Assembly: GCF_006542665.1 (NCBI RefSeq)
Contig: NZ_AP019735.1
Span: 3,038,001-3,102,000 of the forward strand
Direction of reading: 5' to 3'
Length of the DNA: 64,000 bases
Source: Alistipes communis
GTDB lineage: Bacteria; Bacteroidota; Bacteroidia; Bacteroidales; Rikenellaceae
Both the position numbers and the translations under genes were made by a program. Under the pieces are notes generated by a model. The model saw nothing but the letters and a program-made list of their open reading frames with translations, searched no databases and was not told the DNA's origin. This document shows positions 32,112 to 40,781 of the stretch, one piece after another. The stretch's first letter is position 1; the number at the start of each line of letters is the position of its first letter.

Positions 32112-33473
32112 ATGGAAAAAATCAAGGCAATCCTGCGTAACAAATGGTTCGGCTTCATCTTCTGGAGCCTCCTCTATATCCTGTGGTTCGTCATCTGGAC
32201 GGGCAACCTGTGGCTGCTGCTGGGCGAACTGGTCATCGTCGACCTCTACTTCACGCATTTCCTCTCGCGGCTCATCGGCCGGCGCAACCGCGAATGGTGC
32301 CGCCGCAGTCCGACCTACAAATTCATCTACGAGTGGGTCAACGCAATCGTTTTCGCAACGGTCGTCGCCTCGCTCATCCACATCTTCGTCTTCCAGATGT
32401 ACGTCATCCCGTCGTCGTCGATGGAGTCGTCGCTTCTCATCGGCGACTACCTCTACGTGAGCAAGGTGGCCTACGGCCCCCAGATGCCCAACACGCCGGT
32501 GTCGTTCCCCTTCGTACACCATACGATGCCCTTCTCACAGACGAAGAAATCCTTCTCGGAGTGCATCCGATGGCCGTACCACCGGCTCAAAGGATTGCGC
32601 AGCATCGAGCGCAACGACGTGGTGGTCTTCAACTTCCCCGCCGGCGACACGGTGCTGCTCCAGCGGCAGGACGCCACCTACTACGACGTGCTGCGCGAAT
32701 ACCAGCGCACGCTGGGCGCCAGGGCGGGCCGCGAGAAACTGTTCCGCGACTACACGGTCATCACCCGTCCGGTCGACAAGCGCGAGAACTACATCAAACG
32801 CTGCGTGGCCATCGCCGGCGACTCGCTCAAAATCGTGGGCGGCGAAGTCTACGTCAACGACGAGCCGCAGGCTCCCGTCGCGGGCAAGCAGTACATGTAT
32901 ACGGTGATGACCTCGTCGCCGCTGTCGAAATACGCGATCGACAAGCTCGGCATCACCGAGTGGAGCGGCGGCAACGGCTCGAACTACTACATGCTGCTCG
33001 ACGACGAGCGGGCCGAGGAGTTGCGCCGCATGGGCAACGTGCTGGCCGTCGAACGTTTCATCTACGAGGAGCCCAACCGCGAAGTCTATCCCCACGACCT
33101 GACGCTGGGATGGAATCAGGACAATTACGGCCCGATCTGGATTCCGGCCCGCGGGGCGACGATCCCGCTCACACCCGAGAACATGCGGCTCTACCGCCGC
33201 TGCATCGAAGTCTACGAAGGCAACCGCGTGGAAGAGCTGCCCGACGGCAGGGTACTGCTCAACGGCCAGCCGGCCGCGGACTACACCTTCCGCATGAACT
33301 ACTACTGGATGATGGGCGACAACCGCCACAACTCGGCCGACTCGCGTTTCTGGGGCTTCGTGCCCGAAGACCACATCGTGGGGCGCGCCTCGTTCATCTG
33401 GCTGTCGCTCGACGCACAGAAATCGTTCCCGTCGAACATCCGGTGGAACCGGCTCTTCACCAAAGTGAAATGA
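32112..33473 (+). CDS. lepB: Signal peptidase I
   Basis: A 453-residue S26 peptidase, longer than enterobacterial LepB as is usual in Bacteroidetes. Two N-terminal membrane helices precede the catalytic Ser motif VIPSSSMESSLLIGDYLYV (about 100-118). The catalytic Lys region is RENYIKRCVAIAGDSLKI (about 227-244), and MMGDNRHNSADSRFWGFVP near 398-416 is the last conserved box. It removes signal peptides from exported proteins. Its stop overlaps the yigZ start as ATGA. Confidence 0.95.
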   Translation: MEKIKAILRNKWFGFIFWSLLYILWFVIWTGNLWLLLGELVIVDLYFTHFLSRLIGRRNREWCRRSPTYKFIYEWVNAIVFATVVASLIHIFVFQMYVIPSSSMESSLLIGDYLYVSKVAYGPQMPNTPVSFPFVHHTMPFSQTKKSFSECIRWPYHRLKGLRSIERNDVVVFNFPAGDTVLLQRQDATYYDVLREYQRTLGARAGREKLFRDYTVITRPVDKRENYIKRCVAIAGDSLKIVGGEVYVNDEPQAPVAGKQYMYTVMTSSPLSKYAIDKLGITEWSGGNGSNYYMLLDDERAEELRRMGNVLAVERFIYEEPNREVYPHDLTLGWNQDNYGPIWIPARGATIPLTPENMRLYRRCIEVYEGNRVEELPDGRVLLNGQPAADYTFRMNYYWMMGDNRHNSADSRFWGFVPEDHIVGRASFIWLSLDAQKSFPSNIRWNRLFTKVK

Positions 33474-34078
33474 CGACGCCTGCCGACGATACCTATCTGA
33501 CCATCGAAGCGCCGGCCGAGGCGATCTACAAGGAAAAGAGCAGCAAATTTCTCGCTTTCGCCTATCCCGTCGCCGACGAAGAGGAGATCCGCAGCCGGCT
33601 CGAAGCGTTGCGCAAACGTTACTACGACGCCACGCACCATTGTTACGCCTGGCGGCTGGGGCCGCACGGCGAGGCGTTCCGCGCCAACGACGACGGCGAA
33701 CCTTCGTCGACGGCCGGCCGGCCGATTCTGGGGCAGCTGCTCTCGCACGAAACGACCGACTGCCTGATCGTCGTCGTGCGTTATTTCGGCGGGACGAAAC
33801 TGGGCGTGCCGGGCCTTATCGCCGCATACAAGGAGTCGGCGGCGGAGGTACTGGCGGCGGCACGCATCGTGCAGCGAACGGTCGACCGCCGCATCGCGGT
33901 GACCTTCTCCTACGCGGCGATGAACGACATCATGCGCATCGTCAAGGAGGAGCAGCCCGCCGTCGAGTCGCAGCGGTTCGACAATCTCTCGTCGATCGTG
34001 CTGCGTATCCGCGCCAGCCGCGCCGAACGATTAACCGAACGACTCCGCAAGGTCGAAGGAGCGACCATCGAAACATGA
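33470..34078 (+). CDS. YigZ/IMPACT family protein
   Basis: A 202-residue protein. The IMPACT-type N-terminal domain is seen as KEKSSKFLAFAYPV, then THHCYAWRLGP and NDDGEPSSTAGRPILGQL, followed by VVRYFGGTKLGVPGLIAAY and a short C-terminal ferredoxin-like domain. It is coupled by ATGA overlaps to lepB before it and uvrA after it. The family's precise function is uncertain. Confidence 0.9.
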   Translation: MTTPADDTYLTIEAPAEAIYKEKSSKFLAFAYPVADEEEIRSRLEALRKRYYDATHHCYAWRLGPHGEAFRANDDGEPSSTAGRPILGQLLSHETTDCLIVVVRYFGGTKLGVPGLIAAYKESAAEVLAAARIVQRTVDRRIAVTFSYAAMNDIMRIVKEEQPAVESQRFDNLSSIVLRIRASRAERLTERLRKVEGATIET

Positions 34079-36864
34079 ACGAACCGAAAAGCATCCATAT
34101 CAAGGGAGCGCGGGTACACAACCTCCGAAACATCGAGGTGGAAATCCCGCACGACACGCTCACCGTCATCACGGGCCTCTCCGGCTCGGGCAAATCGACC
34201 CTGGCCTTCGACACGATCTTCGCCGAGGGGCAGCGCCGCTACGTGGAGAGCCTGTCGGCCTACGCCCGGCAGTTTCTGGGCAAGATCGACAAGCCCGACG
34301 TCGACCTCATCACGGGGATCGCGCCGGCCATCGCCATCGAACAGAAGGTCAACACGCGCAATCCGCGTTCGACGGTCGGCACCACCACCGAGATCTACGA
34401 CTACCTCAAACTGCTCTTCGCCCGCATCGGCCGCACCTTCTCGCCCGTATCGGGCCGCGAGGTGAAGTGCTACGACGTCGACGACGTGGCCCAATACGTC
34501 CTCGCGCTCGGTCAGGGAGCGAAAGCGCTCGTCGCAGCGCCGCTGGTCGCCGCCGAGGGGCAGGGCGTCATCGAGAAGCTGACGCTGCTCATGGGCGACG
34601 GCATCCAGCGCGTGCAGTACGACGGCCGCACACGTTTCATCGAGGAGCTGCTGCCGGAACTCGATCCCGCCGTCCGGCCCGACGAGCTGTCGGTGATCGT
34701 CGACCGCCTGCGCGTCGCCTCCGACGAGGAGTTCGCCACGCGCCTGCGCGACTCCGTGGCCCGCGCGTTCGCCTACGGCGACGGCGTGTGCCGCATCCTG
34801 ACCGACGAGAGAGCCGAGGAGTTTTCGTCGCGCTTCGAGGCCGACGGAATCGCCTTCGAACAGCCCACCGAACACCTGTTCAGCTTCAACAACCCGCTGG
34901 GTGCCTGTCCCCGCTGCGAGGGCTACGGCAAGATCATCGGCATCGACGAGGATCTGGTCATCCCCGACAAGAGCAAGACGATCTACGAAGGCGCCATCGC
35001 CTGCTGGCGCGGCGAGACGATGCGCCTGTGGAAGGAGAAGCTGGTGGAGAACGCCGGCAAGTTCGACTTCCCGATCCACACGCCCTACCACGAACTGACG
35101 CCCGAACAGAAGCGCCTGCTGTGGACGGGCAACGAATACTTCTACGGTCTGGACAGCTTCTTCGAATACATCGACAGCGAACGGCGCAAGATTCAGTTCC
35201 GCGTGATGAAGGCGCGCTACACGGGCAAGACGCGCTGCCCCGAATGCGGCGGCAGCCGCCTGCGCAAGGAAGCGCTCTACGTGCGCGTGGGCGACCGCAC
35301 GATCGCCGATCTGGTGACGATGAACGTCGACGCGCTGCTGGTGTTCTTCAAGGAATTGCAGCTCGACGCACACGATACGACCACCGCACGGCGCATCCTC
35401 ACCGAAATCGTCAACCGGTTGCAATACCTCGCCGACGTGGGACTGGGCTATCTGACGCTCGACCGCCTGAGCTCGACGCTTTCGGGCGGCGAGTCGCAGC
35501 GCATCAACCTGGCCACGTCGCTGGGCAGCAACCTCGTCGGTTCGCTCTACATTCTCGACGAACCCTCGATCGGCCTGCATCCGCGCGACACGAACCGGCT
35601 GGTGGGCGTGCTCAAACAATTGCGCGACATCGGCAACACCGTCATCGTGGTCGAACACGAGGAGGAGGTGATCCGTGCAGCCGACTGGATCGTCGACGTC
35701 GGCCCCGAAGCGGGCTACAACGGCGGAGAGATCGTTTTCTGCGGCCCCGCGAAAAAACTTTCCGCCTGCCGGAAAAGCCTCACGGCCGACTACCTGGCCG
35801 GACGGCGGCGGATCGAACCGCCCTCGACGCCGCGCGGGTGGAGCCATTCGATCGTCGTCAAAGGGGCGCGGGAGAACAACCTGCAAAACATCGACGTGCG
35901 CTTTCCGCTGGGAGCCATGACCTGCGTCACGGGCGTCAGCGGCTCGGGCAAGTCGTCGCTCGTCAAGGGAATCCTCTACCCGGCACTGCGGCGCACGCTC
36001 TTCGACACGGGAATCAAACCGGGCGACTTCGACGCGCTGGAAGGCGACGTACAACTGCTCAAATCGGTCGAAATGGTCGACCAGAACCCGATCGGAAAGT
36101 CGACGCGCTCGAATCCCGTCACCTACATCAAAGCTTACGATGAAATACGCAAACTCTTTGCCGACCAGCCCTATGCGCAGCACAACGGCATGACGCCGTC
36201 GCACTTCTCGTTCAACATCGCCGGCGGCCGCTGCGAGGAGTGCCAGGGCGAGGGCGTCATCAAGGTCTCGATGCAGTTCATGGCCGACATCGAACTCAAA
36301 TGCGAGGCGTGCGGCGGCCGGCGCTTCAAGGAGGAGGTACTCGAAGTGAAATACCGCGGCCGTTCGATCTACGACGTACTGGAAATGACCGTCGACGATG
36401 CCGTGGCCTTCTTCGGCGAAGCCAAGGCCAACGCCGTATGCCGGCGCATCGTCGACCGGCTGCTGCCGTTGCAGGAGGTGGGACTGGGTTACATCAAGCT
36501 GGGACAATCCTCCTCGACGCTCTCGGGCGGCGAGTCGCAGCGCGTGAAACTCGCGTCGTTCCTCGCCAAGGACGCCGTGCAGGGCAACGTGCTGTTCCTC
36601 TTCGACGAACCCACCACGGGGCTGCATTTCCACGACATCAACAAACTGCTGGCGGCCTTCGACGCGCTGATCCGCAAGGGACACACCATCGTCGTCGTCG
36701 AACACAACATGGACGTCATCAAGTGCGCCGACTGGGTGATCGACCTCGGCCCCGAAGCGGGCGACCGGGGCGGCAGGGTAGTCTTCGAGGGGACGCCCGC
36801 CCAGCTCGAAACGTGTGCGGAGAGTTACACGGGACAATTCCTGAAACTCCGCACCAAACTGTAA
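34075..36864 (+). CDS. uvrA: UvrABC excinuclease subunit A
   Basis: A 929-residue DNA damage-recognition ATPase. Walker A motifs are GLSGSGKSTLAFD near residues 32-44 and GVSGSGKSSLVK in the second half. ABC signatures LSGGESQRI occur twice. Zinc-finger Cys pairs are seen at ACPRCEGYGK, RCPECGGSRL, CEECQGEG and CEACGGRRF. The closing boxes LFDEPTTGLHFHDI and VVEHNMDVIKCADWVIDLGP are intact. It starts inside the yigZ stop (ATGA). A 975-residue open frame on the other strand is a shadow. Confidence 0.97.
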   Translation: MNEPKSIHIKGARVHNLRNIEVEIPHDTLTVITGLSGSGKSTLAFDTIFAEGQRRYVESLSAYARQFLGKIDKPDVDLITGIAPAIAIEQKVNTRNPRSTVGTTTEIYDYLKLLFARIGRTFSPVSGREVKCYDVDDVAQYVLALGQGAKALVAAPLVAAEGQGVIEKLTLLMGDGIQRVQYDGRTRFIEELLPELDPAVRPDELSVIVDRLRVASDEEFATRLRDSVARAFAYGDGVCRILTDERAEEFSSRFEADGIAFEQPTEHLFSFNNPLGACPRCEGYGKIIGIDEDLVIPDKSKTIYEGAIACWRGETMRLWKEKLVENAGKFDFPIHTPYHELTPEQKRLLWTGNEYFYGLDSFFEYIDSERRKIQFRVMKARYTGKTRCPECGGSRLRKEALYVRVGDRTIADLVTMNVDALLVFFKELQLDAHDTTTARRILTEIVNRLQYLADVGLGYLTLDRLSSTLSGGESQRINLATSLGSNLVGSLYILDEPSIGLHPRDTNRLVGVLKQLRDIGNTVIVVEHEEEVIRAADWIVDVGPEAGYNGGEIVFCGPAKKLSACRKSLTADYLAGRRRIEPPSTPRGWSHSIVVKGARENNLQNIDVRFPLGAMTCVTGVSGSGKSSLVKGILYPALRRTLFDTGIKPGDFDALEGDVQLLKSVEMVDQNPIGKSTRSNPVTYIKAYDEIRKLFADQPYAQHNGMTPSHFSFNIAGGRCEECQGEGVIKVSMQFMADIELKCEACGGRRFKEEVLEVKYRGRSIYDVLEMTVDDAVAFFGEAKANAVCRRIVDRLLPLQEVGLGYIKLGQSSSTLSGGESQRVKLASFLAKDAVQGNVLFLFDEPTTGLHFHDINKLLAAFDALIRKGHTIVVVEHNMDVIKCADWVIDLGPEAGDRGGRVVFEGTPAQLETCAESYTGQFLKLRTKL

Positions 36865-36869
36865 AATCC

Positions 36870-38087
36870 ATGAAGGAATTCCATACCTATACGCTTCCCA
36901 ACGGTATCCGCGGCATCCACCGTCAGGTACGCGGCAACGTGGCCCACTGCGCGCTCGTCGTGGGCGCCGGCACGCGCGACGAGCTGAAATCGGAGTACGG
37001 GCTGGCGCACTTCGCCGAACACGCCTTCTTCAAGGGTACCCAGCGGCGACGCGCCTACCAGGTCAACTGCCGGCTGGAAAACCTCGGCGGCGAACTGAAT
37101 GCCTACACCACCAAGGAGGACACGACGCTGCACGCCACCGTGCTGCGCGGCGACTTCGCCAAAGCCGTCGAACTGCTCGCCGACGTGGCGTTCCGTTCGA
37201 CCTTTCCCGAACGGGAACTGGAACGCGAACGCGAGGTGATCTTCGACGAGATCAACACCTACAAGGATTCGCCCGCCGACCGCATCTACGACGATTTCGA
37301 AGACCTGCTCTTCGCCGGATCGGCACTGGGACACAACATTTTGGGCACGAAGGCGGCACTGGCCCGCTACCGCTCGGAGCACATCCACGCCTTCGTGCGG
37401 CGCACGCACACCACCGATCAGATGGTCTTCTCGTCGATCGGCAACATCGCGCCCCGGCGCATCGAGGCGATCGCCGCGCGGTACTTCGCCGACATGCCCG
37501 CCACCGTGCGGTCGTTCTGCCGGACGGCGCCCGCGCCCGTCGCCCCCTTCGAACGAAGCATCGCGCGGCACACGCACCAGTCGCACTGCATCGTCGGAGC
37601 ACGGGCTTACGGCATCCTCGACCCGAAGCGGCTGCCGCTGGCGCTGCTCGTCAACATGCTGGGCGGCCCGAGCGCCAACTCGATGCTCAACGTCACCGTG
37701 CGCGAGAAACACGGACTGTCGTACAGCATCGAAGGCAGCTACACGCCCTACGGCGACGCCGGCATCGTGGCAATCTACTTCAGCTCCGACCACGACAACT
37801 GCGACCGCTGCCTGGAACTGGTGCGGGGGCAGATCGACTCCCTGCGCACCCGGCGGCTTTCGACACGGCGGCTGGCGCTGGCCAAGAAACAGTTCGTCGC
37901 ACAGCTGGCGATCTCGATGGAGAGCAACGAGGGCTACATGCTCGGTGCCGGCAAGAGCTATCTGGTACACAGCGAGGTGGACACGATGGAGGAGGTCTAC
38001 CGCAAAATCAGCGACTTGCAGGCCGGGGAGCTGTTGGAGGTCGCCAACGAAGTGCTCGCCTCGCCTTCGCTACTCGTTTACAGATGA
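36870..38087 (+). CDS. M16 family zinc metallopeptidase
   Basis: A 405-residue insulinase/processing-peptidase-like protein. The HxxEH zinc motif is HFAEH near residues 47-51, and the second conserved Glu lies in ELEREREVIFDEINTYKDSP near 115-135. The C-terminal half carries the FSSDHDNCDRCLELV region and the R/Y-containing substrate-binding domain. The zinc ligands look intact. It starts 5 bp after uvrA and overlaps the methyltransferase start. No signal peptide is seen, so it is probably cytoplasmic. Confidence 0.9.
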   Translation: MKEFHTYTLPNGIRGIHRQVRGNVAHCALVVGAGTRDELKSEYGLAHFAEHAFFKGTQRRRAYQVNCRLENLGGELNAYTTKEDTTLHATVLRGDFAKAVELLADVAFRSTFPERELEREREVIFDEINTYKDSPADRIYDDFEDLLFAGSALGHNILGTKAALARYRSEHIHAFVRRTHTTDQMVFSSIGNIAPRRIEAIAARYFADMPATVRSFCRTAPAPVAPFERSIARHTHQSHCIVGARAYGILDPKRLPLALLVNMLGGPSANSMLNVTVREKHGLSYSIEGSYTPYGDAGIVAIYFSSDHDNCDRCLELVRGQIDSLRTRRLSTRRLALAKKQFVAQLAISMESNEGYMLGAGKSYLVHSEVDTMEEVYRKISDLQAGELLEVANEVLASPSLLVYR

Positions 38088-38734
38088 TGGACGCACTCGA
38101 AAAATACGTCGACAGCCTCTCCACACCCGAATCGGAACTGCTGCGGGCGCTCGATCACGAGACTCACATGCAGACGATCCAGCCGCGGATGCTCTCGGGA
38201 CACATCCAGGGAAAACTGCTCGAAATGTTCGTGCGGATGCTCCGTCCGCACAGCATCCTCGAAATCGGCACCTTCACGGGTTACTCGGCGCTCTCGATGG
38301 CCGCCGGACTCGGCGAGGAGGCCACGCTCGACACGATCGAGGTGGACGACGAACTGGAAGAGCTGGCGCAGCGTTTCTTCGACCGCTCGCCCTGCGGCGG
38401 GAAGATCCGGCTCCACATCGGTTCGGCGCTCGACATCGCCCCGACGCTGGGCGGTCCGTTCGATCTGGTCTTCATCGACGGCGACAAACGCGAATATCCC
38501 GCCTACTACCGGATGCTCATGGGCGACGACACGGGGCGGCCGCTCGTGGAAAGCGGCGCTTTCCTGCTGGCGGACAACATCCTCTGGTCGGGCAAGGTGG
38601 TAGCGCCCGTCGCCCGCAACGACCTGCACACGCAGCGCATCCTCGAATTCAACCGCACGGTGGCCGATGACCCGCGCGTGGAGAACGTGATCGTGCCGCT
38701 GCGCGACGGCCTGAATCTGATACGAGTGAAATAA
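38084..38734 (+). CDS. Class I SAM-dependent O-methyltransferase
   Basis: A 216-residue protein of the catechol/caffeoyl-CoA-type O-methyltransferase family. SAM motif I is SILEIGTFTGYSALSMA near residues 57-73, the acidic post-I residue lies in DTIEVDDELEELA, and DLVFIDGDKREYPAYY near 129-144 supplies the metal ligands. ADNILWSG near 164-171 completes the metal site. The ATG overlaps the M16 stop. The substrate is unknown. Confidence 0.9.
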   Translation: MMDALEKYVDSLSTPESELLRALDHETHMQTIQPRMLSGHIQGKLLEMFVRMLRPHSILEIGTFTGYSALSMAAGLGEEATLDTIEVDDELEELAQRFFDRSPCGGKIRLHIGSALDIAPTLGGPFDLVFIDGDKREYPAYYRMLMGDDTGRPLVESGAFLLADNILWSGKVVAPVARNDLHTQRILEFNRTVADDPRVENVIVPLRDGLNLIRVK

Positions 38735-38822
38735 ACATCCGAAGGAAACGATAAAAATCGGCCTTTTTGTTGCATTTTCGGGTTTTAGTTTCTAACTTTA
38801 CTCGAACCTAAAACCCTCAACC

Positions 38823-40778
38823 ATGAAAACCTACCCGTTTCTGGCAGTTTTCATCTGCCTCTGCGTGAACACCGCGGCGCAGGAGTACAGTTTCAAGTAC
38901 GGAAAAATCACGCCCGACGAACTCCGCATGACCCTCTACGAACCCGAACCCGATGCCCCGGCCGTCTTCATCTACGACGATACGGACATCCACTACTCCT
39001 TCGGCAATTCGATCCAGCTGCTGTGTTATCGTACGGTCAAGATCAAGGTATTCAAGGACGAAGGCGTGAAGTGGGGCGACGTGGCGATCGACTTCGGCAA
39101 CTACCAGCTGTCGAAAGAGGTCGTCTCCCGCATCGACGCCGCAGCCTACAATCTCGTGGACGGCAAAACGGTCAAGACGCAGCTCAAACGGCAGAATATC
39201 TTCGAGGAGGTGCTCGACGAACACACGAAACGGCTGAAATTCTCGATCCCCGAAGTCAGGGCCGGAACGGTAATCGAATACCGCTACCTGCTCACGTCGG
39301 ACTTCATCGGGCAGATTCCGGACGTCGACGTCCAGCACGCAATACCGGTCGTACGCAGCACGGCGCAGATCTCGATCCCCGAATATTTCACCCACCATAT
39401 CCACACGCGGGGGTATCTGACGCTGCCGGTCAAAAAGGAGCTGGAAAACGGCGGTGCGGCCGGCTTCTCCGGATTCAGCTATACCAATACCAAATACATC
39501 TGCAACATCGATCGGGTGCCCTCGCTCCGCAAAGAGCCGTACGTCTGGCATCTGGACGACTTCCGCGCAGGGCTCGAATTCGAGATCAACGGCCTCGAAA
39601 TCCCCGGCAGCCTCTACAAGAGCTTCACCCGAACGTGGGCCGACGTCTACGAATCGCTCGACCGGTCGGAGTTCGGGCGTTACGCCGACATCCGCAATCC
39701 CTTCAAGGACGAAGTGGCGGCCATCGTGGCACGAAACGCCGACGACGAGCGCCGGCAGCTGCACGAAATCCTCAAATTCGTACAGTCCCGCATCGCATGG
39801 GACGGAACCTACCGGCTGACACCCGAGAGTTCGCCCCATGCGGCCGTCGACAAGGGACGCGGCGACAGCGGGTCGATCAACTTCATCCTCGCCGCCGCCC
39901 TGCGCGACGCCGGATTCAAACCGGAAATCATCCTGCTCAATCCCCGCTCCGCAGGACGGCTTCCGCTGACCCACGCCACCGACCGCATCCGCACCTTCGT
40001 ATTGCGGACGAAGCTCAAAAGCGGGGAGACGGTCTACCTCGATGCCACCGACCTCCACTCGGACGTCAACGTCCTGCCCACGCAGCTGCTCGTCGACCAC
40101 GCCAGACTTTACAGTCCGGAACATCCTTTCGAAAACTGGATCAACCTCTCCTCGCCGGCGCAGAGCGTCGTCCTGTCGCAGATCACGGCCCGTCTGACGG
40201 AAGAGGGGGAGTTGGAATGCACCGAAACGGACACCGAAACCAATCAGGCGGCCTACGACCTGAGCCGCCGTTACAGCCGCAGCGAAAATCACGACACGTT
40301 CGTACAGGAATACGAGCAGCGGGCCGGCATCACGATCTCGGAGCTGACGGTCGATGGGCTCAATTCGGCCAAAGCACGCATGAAGCTGAACTTCCGCAAG
40401 CCGGTCGATTCGGGCGGCGACTTCCTCTATATCTGTCCCACGATCGTCCCCTTCATCGAGAAGAACCCCTTCACCAGTCAGAAGCGCCAGCTGCCCGTGG
40501 AGTTCTCGTATCCATACCGCTACCGCATCATCGTTTCGCTGATGCTGCCCGAAGGCTACACCGTGGAGGAACTGCCCAAATCGCAACGCCTGTCCGCCTG
40601 CGACGAAGGCATCGCCTGCACGATGCAGTTGCAGCAACAGGGAGCGCTGATGCAATGCCTGTTCGAATTCGACCTGTCGCGCATCATCTTCCCCGCCACC
40701 GAATACACCGACCTGAGCGCATTCTACGGATTCGTCATGGACATGTGCAACAGCCGGATCGTCCTTAAAAAGTCATAG
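38823..40778 (+). CDS. DUF3857 protein with a degenerate transglutaminase-like domain
   Basis: A 651-residue secreted protein. Residues 1-20 are a signal peptide; about 50-200 the DUF3857 domain; about 300-420 a transglutaminase-like core. At the place of the catalytic Cys (usually GDCxxx) the sequence is GDSGSINFILAAALRDAGF, with Ser, and the usual His-containing strand reads IRTFVLRTKL. It is therefore probably a non-enzymatic paralogue. It is followed 3 bp later by a second DUF3857 protein that keeps these residues, so the two may act as a pair. A signal peptide fixes the start. Confidence 0.88.
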   Translation: MKTYPFLAVFICLCVNTAAQEYSFKYGKITPDELRMTLYEPEPDAPAVFIYDDTDIHYSFGNSIQLLCYRTVKIKVFKDEGVKWGDVAIDFGNYQLSKEVVSRIDAAAYNLVDGKTVKTQLKRQNIFEEVLDEHTKRLKFSIPEVRAGTVIEYRYLLTSDFIGQIPDVDVQHAIPVVRSTAQISIPEYFTHHIHTRGYLTLPVKKELENGGAAGFSGFSYTNTKYICNIDRVPSLRKEPYVWHLDDFRAGLEFEINGLEIPGSLYKSFTRTWADVYESLDRSEFGRYADIRNPFKDEVAAIVARNADDERRQLHEILKFVQSRIAWDGTYRLTPESSPHAAVDKGRGDSGSINFILAAALRDAGFKPEIILLNPRSAGRLPLTHATDRIRTFVLRTKLKSGETVYLDATDLHSDVNVLPTQLLVDHARLYSPEHPFENWINLSSPAQSVVLSQITARLTEEGELECTETDTETNQAAYDLSRRYSRSENHDTFVQEYEQRAGITISELTVDGLNSAKARMKLNFRKPVDSGGDFLYICPTIVPFIEKNPFTSQKRQLPVEFSYPYRYRIIVSLMLPEGYTVEELPKSQRLSACDEGIACTMQLQQQGALMQCLFEFDLSRIIFPATEYTDLSAFYGFVMDMCNSRIVLKKS

Positions 40779-40781
40779 CCC

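Noticed and set aside
33910..36837. 975-residue open frame on the minus strand opposite uvrA
   Set aside because: The plus strand encodes an intact UvrA with all motifs; the antisense frame is a codon-bias shadow.
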